Shown here one piece after another: positions 8,082-15,840 of a DNA stretch of 64,000 bases; the stretch's first letter is position 1, and the number at the start of each line of letters is the position of its first letter. Below the pieces are notes generated by a model. The model ran no database searches. It saw only the letters and a list, made by a program, of their open reading frames with translations, and was not told the origin of the DNA. The position numbers and the translations under genes are program-made. The stretch comes from Firm-08 sp045541535 (GTDB lineage Bacteria; Bacillota; Clostridia; Oscillospirales; QAKW01): contig JAZQJG010000034.1 of assembly GCA_045541535.1 (NCBI GenBank), positions 62,001-126,000 on the forward strand, given 5' to 3'.

Positions 8082-10697
8082 TTATTTTTTGAACATTTTG
8101 ACAAGTTCAGCTAACAGCAGAGGGAGCGCACTCAAAATGATCAGCCATAGCCACAACGTTCCCGTAATCGGAGCAAGTCCAAACAAAGTGTTCACGCCGG
8201 GCACAAGAAGCACAAACAAAACCGAAGCAACAGCCAAGCACATCGCAACAAGCATAGGCACGTTGCTGAAAAAGCCGATTTTCAGCAATGATTCCTTGCT
8301 TCGATTGGACATCGCCAAAAGCACGAGAGAAATCGCCAAAACCGCAAACGACAACGTTTGACCGGACGAAAGTGCCCCATCCGTTGCATTTTTAACGTCA
8401 AATCCTACGCCTACGAAAAATCCAAGTACAGTGGCACAAGCGACCAAAGCGCCTTGCAACAAGCCGCCAAGCAAAATGCTTTTTGAAAGCAAACCCGACT
8501 TTTTGTTGTACGGGCGGCGTTTCATAACCTGTTTGTTCGTCTTTTCAACACCAATACCAACCAAAGGCAAGGCGTATACCACCGCACAAAGCCATATCTG
8601 CTGTAGCGGCAAAATCGGCACACTGCTTGTAAAGAAAAGCAGTATCAACACAGATAAGACCAATCCGACGTTTACCGCAAGTAAATATTGCACGGAATTC
8701 CGCGTTTTTTCAAGGAATCCGCGCCCTTGTTGAATAGCGGAAACCAACGCAGAAAAGTTATCTTCCTCCAGCACCAAATCCGCCGCCAACTTGTTTGCAT
8801 CGGTGGCATGTGTCAATGCGCAACCAACATCGGCACACGTCATAGCAGCAAGATCATCAACGCTCTCGCCGGTAACGGTAACTACCGCTCCATTTTCTTT
8901 CAACAACGTAACAATGCGCGCCTTTTGTGCGCCTGAAATTCGAGAAAAAACACGACAGGAAGGAATCGCCCGTTCAAACTCTTGCGCAGACATCTTTTCA
9001 ATATCTTGGCCGCTCAGTGCAATCTCACCTTCATGCAAAATTCCCATATGCTCCGCCACACTCTTGGCAGTCACTGATTGATCCCCGGTAAAAATAATCG
9101 GTTTAATGCCGGCAGAATCGCAAATGCGCAAAGCATCGGCAGTTTCATCCCGTTCCGCATCCCGCAGACCGATCAAGCCAATCAACGTTAGTCCGGTTTC
9201 TATATCCTTAGCAAAGAGCTCCGGAGGAATCAACGCAATCTCTTTTACTGCCACAGCGAGGACCCGCAGACCGGCAGTGGCAAGTGCATCATCGGCTTCC
9301 TTTGCTTTTTGAATTTCTTCGGAATCATTGATACATTTATCCAAAATTGATTCGGGAGTGCCCTTTACAATCGCCAGATTTCTACCGTCAATCACGTGAA
9401 TGCTGCTTTTACATTTTCTAACAGGATCAAAGGGAATTTGACCCATACGCGGATACTGTGCATCCAGCATATTCTTTTTCATTCCAAGCTCTTCAAGCGC
9501 CAGTAATATTGCGCCCTCTGTGGCGTCACCAGCCAAAGTTCGCCCGTTATTTGTAGTTTTTACAGCGGCATCATTACACATACTGCCGTAAAATAACAGT
9601 TCTGCCAGCTCGCGATAGTTTTCCCTTTCAAAAGCAATTTCTTTGCCGTGAGCATAACAAGCAGAAACCGCCATACTGTTTTGCGTCAAAATTCCGGTTT
9701 TATCCACGCAAACAGTATTAGTGGCGGCAAGATGTTCGGCGGTTTTCGCCGACTGTATCCGAGCCTTACGATCAAAAAGTTTACGAAGGGCAAAGGCAAG
9801 ACACAGGGATACAACACCACCCAAACCAATGGGCAACGCAGTGGCACAAAATGTCGCCGAAAATAAGAGTGTTTGTGCAAAATCGTGGCCGACAACCAAA
9901 CACAAGACAAACAAAAGCACTGCAGCAAACACCACGACGGGCAACAACACTTTGCTCAACTGTTTAGCCTGCACCAACAGCGGACTCTGCTCTTGTTCCT
10001 CCAAAGATTGCAATCCAAAGGTTTTGTGAATCCGGGTTTCTTTGCCGATCCAGGTTACGATTGCCTTTGCCGATCCGGAAAGCACCACCGTGCCGGCAAA
10101 CAGCATATTGACAAGATCCCGAATCTCGTGATTATCCCCCGTGATTACGGCATCATGCTTGTCCACGGGAGTGTTCTCACTTGTCAGACGTGACTCATTT
10201 ACTTTGAGAACGTTTGCCTTCACGATCCGAGCGTCAGCAGGCACAAGATCTCCCTCTTGCAAAAATATTACGTCACCGGGCACAAGTTCACAAGGTGGCA
10301 CCTTTGTTTTATGACCGTCCCGCAACACATGCACAGACCGGGAAGAATATTTCAGCGAATTCAGCGTTTTCTCAACACTTCCCTCTTTCAATGAATCTGC
10401 AAAGCACTTTAACGCCGCCAACAGCATCAACACCACTGATGAAAAAATACTCATATAATTTTGTTGGACAAAAAAGATAATCACCGAAACGATCACAGAA
10501 ACTGTCAGTGCAATCATTACCGGTTCCTTCATCAACGCCAAAAAGCGCACCGAAAGAGAGGTGCGCTTTTGCGATAAAGTATAGTTTTCGCCGAAGGTCT
10601 CACGTTTGTTACGCACCTGCTGTGTGTGCAAGCCCAGCAACAAATCCGTTCCCAATTCATCGGCTACCTGACCAGCTGTAATCTGAAAATATTTCAT
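8082..10697 (-). CDS. P2A-like P-type ATPase lacking the canonical cation-binding residues
   Basis: The 871-residue protein has the full ten-helix P2 layout: N-terminal cation-ATPase domain, A domain with NESRLTSEN (the TGES Glu kept), CVDKTGILTQN with the phosphorylated Asp at 332, KGTPE at 445-449 and FTGD at 536-539. The GDGVND hinge reads GESVDD (610-615). The Ca2+ ligands known from SERCA are replaced: PEGL of helix 4 is PIGL (289-292), the helix 5 NxxE is NVGL, and helix 6 NLVTD is CAVVY. It may still hydrolyse ATP but is unlikely to move Ca2+ in the usual way; the real substrate is unknown. It is the last gene of an operon with ychF and a DUF1624 protein. The ATG has GGGAGG 5 bases upstream. 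Confidence 0.85.
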   Translation of the reverse strand: MKYFQITAGQVADELGTDLLLGLHTQQVRNKRETFGENYTLSQKRTSLSVRFLALMKEPVMIALTVSVIVSVIIFFVQQNYMSIFSSVVLMLLAALKCFADSLKEGSVEKTLNSLKYSSRSVHVLRDGHKTKVPPCELVPGDVIFLQEGDLVPADARIVKANVLKVNESRLTSENTPVDKHDAVITGDNHEIRDLVNMLFAGTVVLSGSAKAIVTWIGKETRIHKTFGLQSLEEQEQSPLLVQAKQLSKVLLPVVVFAAVLLFVLCLVVGHDFAQTLLFSATFCATALPIGLGGVVSLCLAFALRKLFDRKARIQSAKTAEHLAATNTVCVDKTGILTQNSMAVSACYAHGKEIAFERENYRELAELLFYGSMCNDAAVKTTNNGRTLAGDATEGAILLALEELGMKKNMLDAQYPRMGQIPFDPVRKCKSSIHVIDGRNLAIVKGTPESILDKCINDSEEIQKAKEADDALATAGLRVLAVAVKEIALIPPELFAKDIETGLTLIGLIGLRDAERDETADALRICDSAGIKPIIFTGDQSVTAKSVAEHMGILHEGEIALSGQDIEKMSAQEFERAIPSCRVFSRISGAQKARIVTLLKENGAVVTVTGESVDDLAAMTCADVGCALTHATDANKLAADLVLEEDNFSALVSAIQQGRGFLEKTRNSVQYLLAVNVGLVLSVLILLFFTSSVPILPLQQIWLCAVVYALPLVGIGVEKTNKQVMKRRPYNKKSGLLSKSILLGGLLQGALVACATVLGFFVGVGFDVKNATDGALSSGQTLSFAVLAISLVLLAMSNRSKESLLKIGFFSNVPMLVAMCLAVASVLFVLLVPGVNTLFGLAPITGTLWLWLIILSALPLLLAELVKMFKK

Positions 10698-10711
10698 TTT
10701 GCCTCCCGCAA

Positions 10712-11446
10712 TCAGAAAAGGTCAACAATAAAACCAATTCCAAAAATCAACACCAACACAACCGGTTGATGCAAAAGGTAAAACACAAGGGAATGCCGCC
10801 CAACGAATTCCAAAGGTTTACATCGAAAACCGTAAAACCAAGCAGGAAATCTACCTTCTTTGATCGGTCTGCCCAACATAGCACCACAGACAAACGCAAA
10901 AAAGTACGGCAACAAAGGATAATAATCAGCGGAATAAAAATTGCGAGACGGAAATCCAAAAATCATTGTGAAATTCATCGGACTTTCAAAAAAAGGAACC
11001 TTTGCCATCCAAACGAGCTGACCCGCAAATAACGCCAAGCAAACAATTGCCACCACCGTTCCGTTACATTTGTCCAGTAACGGTCTGACCAGTGCGTACA
11101 ACAGCATGGATAGTCCAAACATATGCAAAATGCCGAAATAAATTTCAAGGCCCGTAAAGCCAACAGCCGGCAACAGCACTGCGGTCACCAACGTTACCGT
11201 CAAAGCTGCCGCAGAAACGATCAGACCACGCTTTGCTACGCTTTTACTGAAATTAGTGCAAATCCCGCTGACCAACAGAAAAACACAAACAAAAAACAGT
11301 TGCAATACGTTAAAAAGATCAGAAGAGAAAAAAGGATGTGTTACACCACGAGTGAAGTGCAACAGTACGTAAGAGTGGTGAAAGATCATCGCAATGACCG
11401 AAGCCCCTCTTACAACGTCCAGTATGTAGACCCTTTTACTCTGCAT
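10712..11446 (-). CDS. Heparan-alpha-glucosaminide N-acetyltransferase-like (DUF1624) membrane protein
   Basis: The 244-residue integral membrane protein has about seven helices. The N-terminal RVYILDVVRGASVIAMIFHHS and the C-terminal FVGRHSLVFYLLHQPVV are typical of DUF1624/HGSNAT-like acyltransferases, in which the His after the first helix is thought to relay an acyl group across the membrane. The acceptor here is unknown. ATG 11446 is preferred over TTG 11461. It lies 17 bases after ychF and 14 bases before the P2A-like ATPase, so the three are probably co-transcribed. Confidence 0.8.
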   Translation of the reverse strand: MQSKRVYILDVVRGASVIAMIFHHSYVLLHFTRGVTHPFFSSDLFNVLQLFFVCVFLLVSGICTNFSKSVAKRGLIVSAAALTVTLVTAVLLPAVGFTGLEIYFGILHMFGLSMLLYALVRPLLDKCNGTVVAIVCLALFAGQLVWMAKVPFFESPMNFTMIFGFPSRNFYSADYYPLLPYFFAFVCGAMLGRPIKEGRFPAWFYGFRCKPLEFVGRHSLVFYLLHQPVVLVLIFGIGFIVDLF

Positions 11447-11463
11447 CGTACTCAACTCCAAAA

Positions 11464-12558
11464 CTATACGTTAAAGCGGAACAGAACGATATCGCCGTCC
11501 TGCATCACATATTCCTTACCCTCACTGCGGATCAATCCCTTATCCCGAGCGGCAGCCATAGAACCGCATTCCATTAGATCATCATATGCAATCACTTCGG
11601 CACGAATGAATCCTCGCTCAAAATCGGTATGGATCTTACCGGCCGCCTGCGGCGCCTTGGTTCCCTTACTGATCGTCCAGGCTTTGGTTTCCATTTCTCC
11701 ACTGGTGATATAGCTAATCAAATCAAGCAGTTCATAACAGGTGGAAATCAAACGGTCAAGACCACTTTGCTCCAATCCAAGCTCTGCCAAAAACAGCAAT
11801 TTTTCCTCGGCAGGCAGTTCGGTAATTTCTTCTTCAATACGGGCGCAGATAGGAAGCACTTCCGCATTTTCCTTTTTAGCGCGCTCTCTCACTGCCTCCA
11901 CTGCCGCATTGTCTTCAATACCGGCCTGAAAGTCTTCTTCACTCATATTAGCGGCATAAATCACGGGCTTATTGGTCAGCAGAGGAACGTTTTTCAAAAT
12001 TTCCTGCTGTTCTTCGGTAAACTCCATCGTAGAGGCAAATTTTTCGGCCTCCAGCGTTTTTTTGATCTCCTGGAGGAAATCAACCTGAGCCTTGTATTTT
12101 TTGTCACCCTTGGCCAATTTGGCACTACGATCAATCTGACGGTCAATCATTTCAAGGTCAGACAAAATCAACTCCAGATTAATGGTATCAATATCACGAA
12201 TAGGATCAATAGATCCATCCACGTGAACGATATTATCATCCTGAAAACAGCGAACCACGTGAACGATGGCGTCGACCTCTCTGATATTGCCCAAAAATTT
12301 ATTACCAAGACCCTCACCTCTGGAGGCGCCCTTTACAAGACCCGCAATGTCAACGAATTCAATCACGGCAGGTACTGTCTTTTTAGAATTATTCAGTTCC
12401 GTCAACACATCCAGACGTTTATCAGGTACGCAAACCACACCCACGTTGGGGTCAATGGTGCAAAAGGGATAGTTGGCAGAAGGCGCCTTTGCATTAGTGA
12501 TGGCATTAAAAAGCGTACTTTTTCCGACGTTGGGCAAGCCCACGATTCCAAGTTTCAT
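11464..12558 (-). CDS. ychF: Ribosome-associated ATPase YchF (Obg family)
   Basis: The 364-residue protein starts with GLPNVGKSTLFNAIT (P-loop) and has DIAGLVKGAS (G3). The G4 position reads NMSE, the variant that makes YchF favour ATP over GTP. The C-terminal half has the helical insert and TGS domain (KAWTISKGTKAPQAAGKIHTDF), ending in IVLFRFNV. Length and order are normal. YchF binds ribosomes and modulates stress responses and leaderless translation in other bacteria. It opens the three-gene minus-strand operon. Confidence 0.97.
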   Translation of the reverse strand: MKLGIVGLPNVGKSTLFNAITNAKAPSANYPFCTIDPNVGVVCVPDKRLDVLTELNNSKKTVPAVIEFVDIAGLVKGASRGEGLGNKFLGNIREVDAIVHVVRCFQDDNIVHVDGSIDPIRDIDTINLELILSDLEMIDRQIDRSAKLAKGDKKYKAQVDFLQEIKKTLEAEKFASTMEFTEEQQEILKNVPLLTNKPVIYAANMSEEDFQAGIEDNAAVEAVRERAKKENAEVLPICARIEEEITELPAEEKLLFLAELGLEQSGLDRLISTCYELLDLISYITSGEMETKAWTISKGTKAPQAAGKIHTDFERGFIRAEVIAYDDLMECGSMAAARDKGLIRSEGKEYVMQDGDIVLFRFNV

Positions 12559-12629
12559 TTATCTTCCTCGCTTTACGTTTATTTCTGCGAATATTATGCC
12601 ATACTTTCGCCCTAAAATCAACAAAAAAA

Positions 12630-12657
12630 TGCCGCATCTCTATAATAAGATGCGGCA
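12630..12657 (-). terminator. Intrinsic terminator of the cysteine-rich protein gene
   Basis: The perfect 10-bp stem TGCCGCATCT/AGATGCGGCA is followed on the minus strand by seven T residues. Confidence 0.9.
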
Positions 12658-12662
12658 GTTGC

Positions 12663-13457
12663 TTAGCAACCTGTTTTTTCTACGTCAATGCCGATGTCCT
12701 GAGGGAAAAATTCTCCGGTGGGAAAACTCAGCTTTTCAAAAAACGTACAAGGTTCTTCATCAGAGGGTACGTTACAGCGTTTTTCCGGCAAACAGAATTT
12801 TGCCGCCGGAAGCATAAGCTGCACATCACGCACAATACGAACGATGCTGAACAATCCCAAACTGACCAATACAAATTTTTCTCCGGTTTCACACACGTCC
12901 TGCCCAATCATCCCCAAGACGCACTCTGGCACCGTACCGATGTCTGTTTCACAACAGCAACAACAGTTGGCGTTGGCAGAAACCAATTTGCTTCCCAGCA
13001 CAATAGGACTCACAACCTCCACCTGCGCCGTGGGGACGTTGAGTGTTCCGTTCTTGCCGCAGACGGCATCAGAAGTGAAAGTAATGGTATTCCCTTCACC
13101 ACCGAACAAAATCACCTTTTTCTCAAAACTACAAACGCCGCTGGCATATTGAGGACGGCCGCAACCGGTATAAACCTCAAAATCTACCACGAAAAAGTAG
13201 GTAATATTCACTGAATAAAAACCTCTGTTAAAAGGCACCGGATCAAGATCAACCGCCGCGTGACAGATTTTTGCGTTCTTGGCACGAACACTGATGGCGC
13301 TATCAATTAATAATTGCACATCCGAGGCAAAGTATACTTTTAAATCCGATAAACAATCCTTATCTTTGCAGGTATCATAAATTTTCTGTATGTTTGCGCA
13401 CACCTCATCCTGATAGATCTTTCCACAGCCTTCCGAAGTACCGATGTTCTGATCCAT
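12663..13457 (-). CDS. Cysteine-rich protein of unknown function
   Basis: The 264-residue protein has 19 cysteines, including a run of five followed by Glu (CCCCCE, mid-protein), and ends in a cysteine. There is no signal peptide or membrane helix. Phrases such as PVPFNRGFYSVNITYFFVVD and KKVILFGGEGN look like a conserved beta-rich protein that I recall from other Clostridia without an assigned role. The cysteines suggest metal binding or a disulfide-linked assembly such as a spore coat layer; both are inference. ATG 13457 has GGGAGG upstream. It is a single-gene unit, convergent with nothing and divergent from a lipoprotein gene. Confidence 0.65.
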   Translation of the reverse strand: MDQNIGTSEGCGKIYQDEVCANIQKIYDTCKDKDCLSDLKVYFASDVQLLIDSAISVRAKNAKICHAAVDLDPVPFNRGFYSVNITYFFVVDFEVYTGCGRPQYASGVCSFEKKVILFGGEGNTITFTSDAVCGKNGTLNVPTAQVEVVSPIVLGSKLVSANANCCCCCETDIGTVPECVLGMIGQDVCETGEKFVLVSLGLFSIVRIVRDVQLMLPAAKFCLPEKRCNVPSDEEPCTFFEKLSFPTGEFFPQDIGIDVEKTGC

Positions 13458-13591
13458 TATGTTCCTCCCTTTCAAAAATTAGGATCACTGTTATAGTGTA
13501 TGAACACAAACTCAAAAATGTTAAAAAGGATTGCAACAGGCGTAAAGTTATGATAAAATATGTAAAAAACCGAAAACTTGGAGGTATTACC

Positions 13592-14218
13592 TTGAAGCTG
13601 AAACAAATCGTTTTATTTCTTATGGTATTGGTGCTGACGTTCTCGTTGTGCGGATGCGCTAAAACCACGCCGGAAGGCACCGTTAAATCCTTATTCTCTG
13701 CGCTCAAAGAATATGATATTGAAAAAATGACGGAAGTATTGGTAAAGTTCCCCGACGCTGAAGGGTGCAACGTGACCTACAACCCGTTTTCCGACGTCGC
13801 CTACGTCAATTTATACAAAAAAGCTTATCCAGATCTCGCCTATGAAATCGTTTCCATCACCGAATCCGGGGAAAACAGTGCCACCGCCGTGCTAAAAGTC
13901 ACCCATCCCGATCTCAAATCGGCCTACAGTACAGCCTTGTACACTTCTATGGCAATGATCTTTTCAAACGAAGAGTTGTTTAACAACATCATTGAAAACG
14001 AGGATATGGAGATCAGTAATTACGTTCCCACCCAGATGCAAAACCTCGTTGTTCAAGGAAAGGTGGAAACCATTGAAAGTGAGTTTACCCTCACCCTCAC
14101 CAAAGGCGAAGACGGTTGGCGCATTGTGACCGATGATCAACTCAAAAATCTGGTTTCCTCCAATCTCTATATGATCGCCTCCGGTGCCGAAAACATTTTT
14201 GCAAACGAAGAAGAATAG
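13592..14218 (+). CDS. Secreted lipoprotein with an NTF2-like (DUF4878-type) domain
   Basis: From a TTG start at 13592 (GGAGG, 7-base spacer) the 208-residue product begins with a lipoprotein signal, and the lipobox LCGC places the anchored cysteine near residue 22. The rest, TPEGTVKSLFSALKEYDIEKM through GEDGWRIVTDDQL, fits the small cone-like NTF2 domains common in Gram-positive lipoproteins. An earlier in-frame ATG at 13550 lacks a ribosome binding site and would add a poor signal. No ligand or partner can be named. Confidence 0.7.
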   Translation: MKLKQIVLFLMVLVLTFSLCGCAKTTPEGTVKSLFSALKEYDIEKMTEVLVKFPDAEGCNVTYNPFSDVAYVNLYKKAYPDLAYEIVSITESGENSATAVLKVTHPDLKSAYSTALYTSMAMIFSNEELFNNIIENEDMEISNYVPTQMQNLVVQGKVETIESEFTLTLTKGEDGWRIVTDDQLKNLVSSNLYMIASGAENIFANEEE

Positions 14219-14220
14219 AA

Positions 14221-14247
14221 AAAAGATCCGCTCAATGCGGATCTTTT
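14221..14247. terminator. Bidirectional intrinsic terminator
   Basis: The stem AAAAGATCCGC/GCGGATCTTTT sits between the convergent lipoprotein gene and the Toprim protein gene and overlaps the 3' end of the latter. Confidence 0.9.
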
Positions 14248-14828
14248 TCATTTTGAAACCTTTGCCACTGAGCAAAAAACTGTTCTTTGGTAAACATATC
14301 ACAAAGAATTTTCAAAAGCATATTTTTGTTAAGTCTACTCGGAAAACCGAGCCAGGCTTGAAACGCCCGTCGTGTCTCTTGACTTCCCTCTCCGCCAAAC
14401 AATCCGCGCTCATACAGATCGACCTCTGTAATGGCGGATTTTGGGTCACGGGACGCACTTTCTATCTGCTCAAGCAAGGACATCAGCATTTTATCCGGAA
14501 TGCCCTCTACGCCGAGTTTCCCTTCGGCCCCCGCCTTTTCCTTGCGTCGTTCTTTGCCGAACACATCCGGAATGTATAAATCATAAACCTTGCATCCGGC
14601 CAGCAAATCGTGCAGACGTTTACGAATGATAAAACCGGCACGGTCACTATCAGTTAAAATCACCGCTCCTCGTCCTTCGGCCAACGTCCGAATCGTTTGT
14701 TGTGCCTGACGGTCCTTAAAAATTCCAAAGCCTTCGGTAGATATAATCAAACCTTCCATAAGATTTTCAAGCTTAATCTTATCATACTTACCTTCAACGA
14801 TCACCAGCGGTTTAATAGTTCTTTTCAC
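14232..14828 (-). CDS. Toprim-domain protein, ribonuclease M5-like (DUF4093)
   Basis: The roughly 198-residue protein opens with a Toprim domain: LVIVEGKYDKIKL supplies the catalytic Glu and LTDSDRAGFIIRKRL the DxD. The C-terminal part fits DUF4093, found in RNase M5-like proteins. RNase M5 matures 5S rRNA in Bacillus; whether this protein does the same is not shown. The start is uncertain: GTG codons occur at 14840, 14837 and 14828, and the last best matches the length seen before VEG in RNase M5. It overlaps the end of holA and is probably translationally coupled to it. Confidence 0.75.
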   Translation of the reverse strand: MKRTIKPLVIVEGKYDKIKLENLMEGLIISTEGFGIFKDRQAQQTIRTLAEGRGAVILTDSDRAGFIIRKRLHDLLAGCKVYDLYIPDVFGKERRKEKAGAEGKLGVEGIPDKMLMSLLEQIESASRDPKSAITEVDLYERGLFGGEGSQETRRAFQAWLGFPSRLNKNMLLKILCDMFTKEQFFAQWQRFQNEKDPH

Positions 14829-15837
14829 GTTTACCACCACTTGTCATCAGGCCGCACAACAACTGATATACCATTTCTTTTTTGTCACCGGCCTCACTTT
14901 TGAGTCGTACCTCGCAATCCAGGCACAAATCTATACAATAGATCAGCTGATTTTCCGTCATCGCTTTACACGCCTGCATCATTTTGGAGGCGCCATACTC
15001 ATGCATACCAAAATCAGCTTTCATATCAATATTCCGCTTGCAGGCACGATTTGCCCAAGTAGCCCGCAATAAATCTACCAAACACCGATAAATCAGATTG
15101 GCAATCTGAATGTCATCGTATTGTTGAGCATACAGATCGTTTACCACTCGCATCACCTTGGGAAAGTCCCGTCTTGTCAGCGCATCGCCCAAAGCAAAGC
15201 GGTTAGTTTCAAGGCTCTTGGTGATAACAGCATCAATATCACTGCGGGTCACCGTATCTCCTGCAGCAAAGGCGGCAATCTTTTTGATCTCATTTTGCAG
15301 TGAAAGCATATCGTTTTCGGCCACGTCGAGAATATAATACATCTCGTCTCTGGAAATTTCTTTTCCCGCAGACTTAAATTGACGACAACCCCAGGTGGCA
15401 AGATAGGGCTTGTCAGGCTTAGCTACGTTCACTGCCAGCCCGCCGGCCTTGGTAATTAATTTTTGTAAAACGGTATCCGTGCCGCCTTTTTGCGCCGTGT
15501 CAAGAAAAACAACACAGGCGTATTCCGGAACATCCTGCAAAACACGAACCAGTTCTTTCTTGAAATCTTCCTTCAACAGATCGTGTGCAAGATCGACTAC
15601 ACCCACAAATTTTCTGTCACTCATCATCGGAAAACTGTTAATCATATTTTCCAACGAATTCAGAGAAAGATCCTCCCCGGAAAATTCGTGAACGTTGAAT
15701 TCCTGCAGATCGGTCACAGACTTTTTCTTGATGGATTGGTAATAATTATCCTTAAGAAATTCTTCGTCCCCATAAAGATAGAACACACCGGCAAAGTCCT
15801 TATTTTTAATTTTTGTTTTTAAAATTTCAAGACTCAT
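14812..15837 (-). CDS. holA: DNA polymerase III subunit delta
   Basis: The 341-residue protein begins FAGVFYLYGDEEFLKDNY, typical of HolA, and continues with the AAA+ lid and C-terminal collar helices (NDLYAQQYDDIQIANLIYR, LLRATWANR). Delta opens the beta clamp within the clamp loader. The start codon lies 3 bases after the comEC stop, with AAGGA inside the comEC end, so it is translated from the comEC message. The comEC-holA order is common in Firmicutes. Confidence 0.93.
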   Translation of the reverse strand: MSLEILKTKIKNKDFAGVFYLYGDEEFLKDNYYQSIKKKSVTDLQEFNVHEFSGEDLSLNSLENMINSFPMMSDRKFVGVVDLAHDLLKEDFKKELVRVLQDVPEYACVVFLDTAQKGGTDTVLQKLITKAGGLAVNVAKPDKPYLATWGCRQFKSAGKEISRDEMYYILDVAENDMLSLQNEIKKIAAFAAGDTVTRSDIDAVITKSLETNRFALGDALTRRDFPKVMRVVNDLYAQQYDDIQIANLIYRCLVDLLRATWANRACKRNIDMKADFGMHEYGASKMMQACKAMTENQLIYCIDLCLDCEVRLKSEAGDKKEMVYQLLCGLMTSGGKREKNY

Positions 15838-15840
15838 TTT

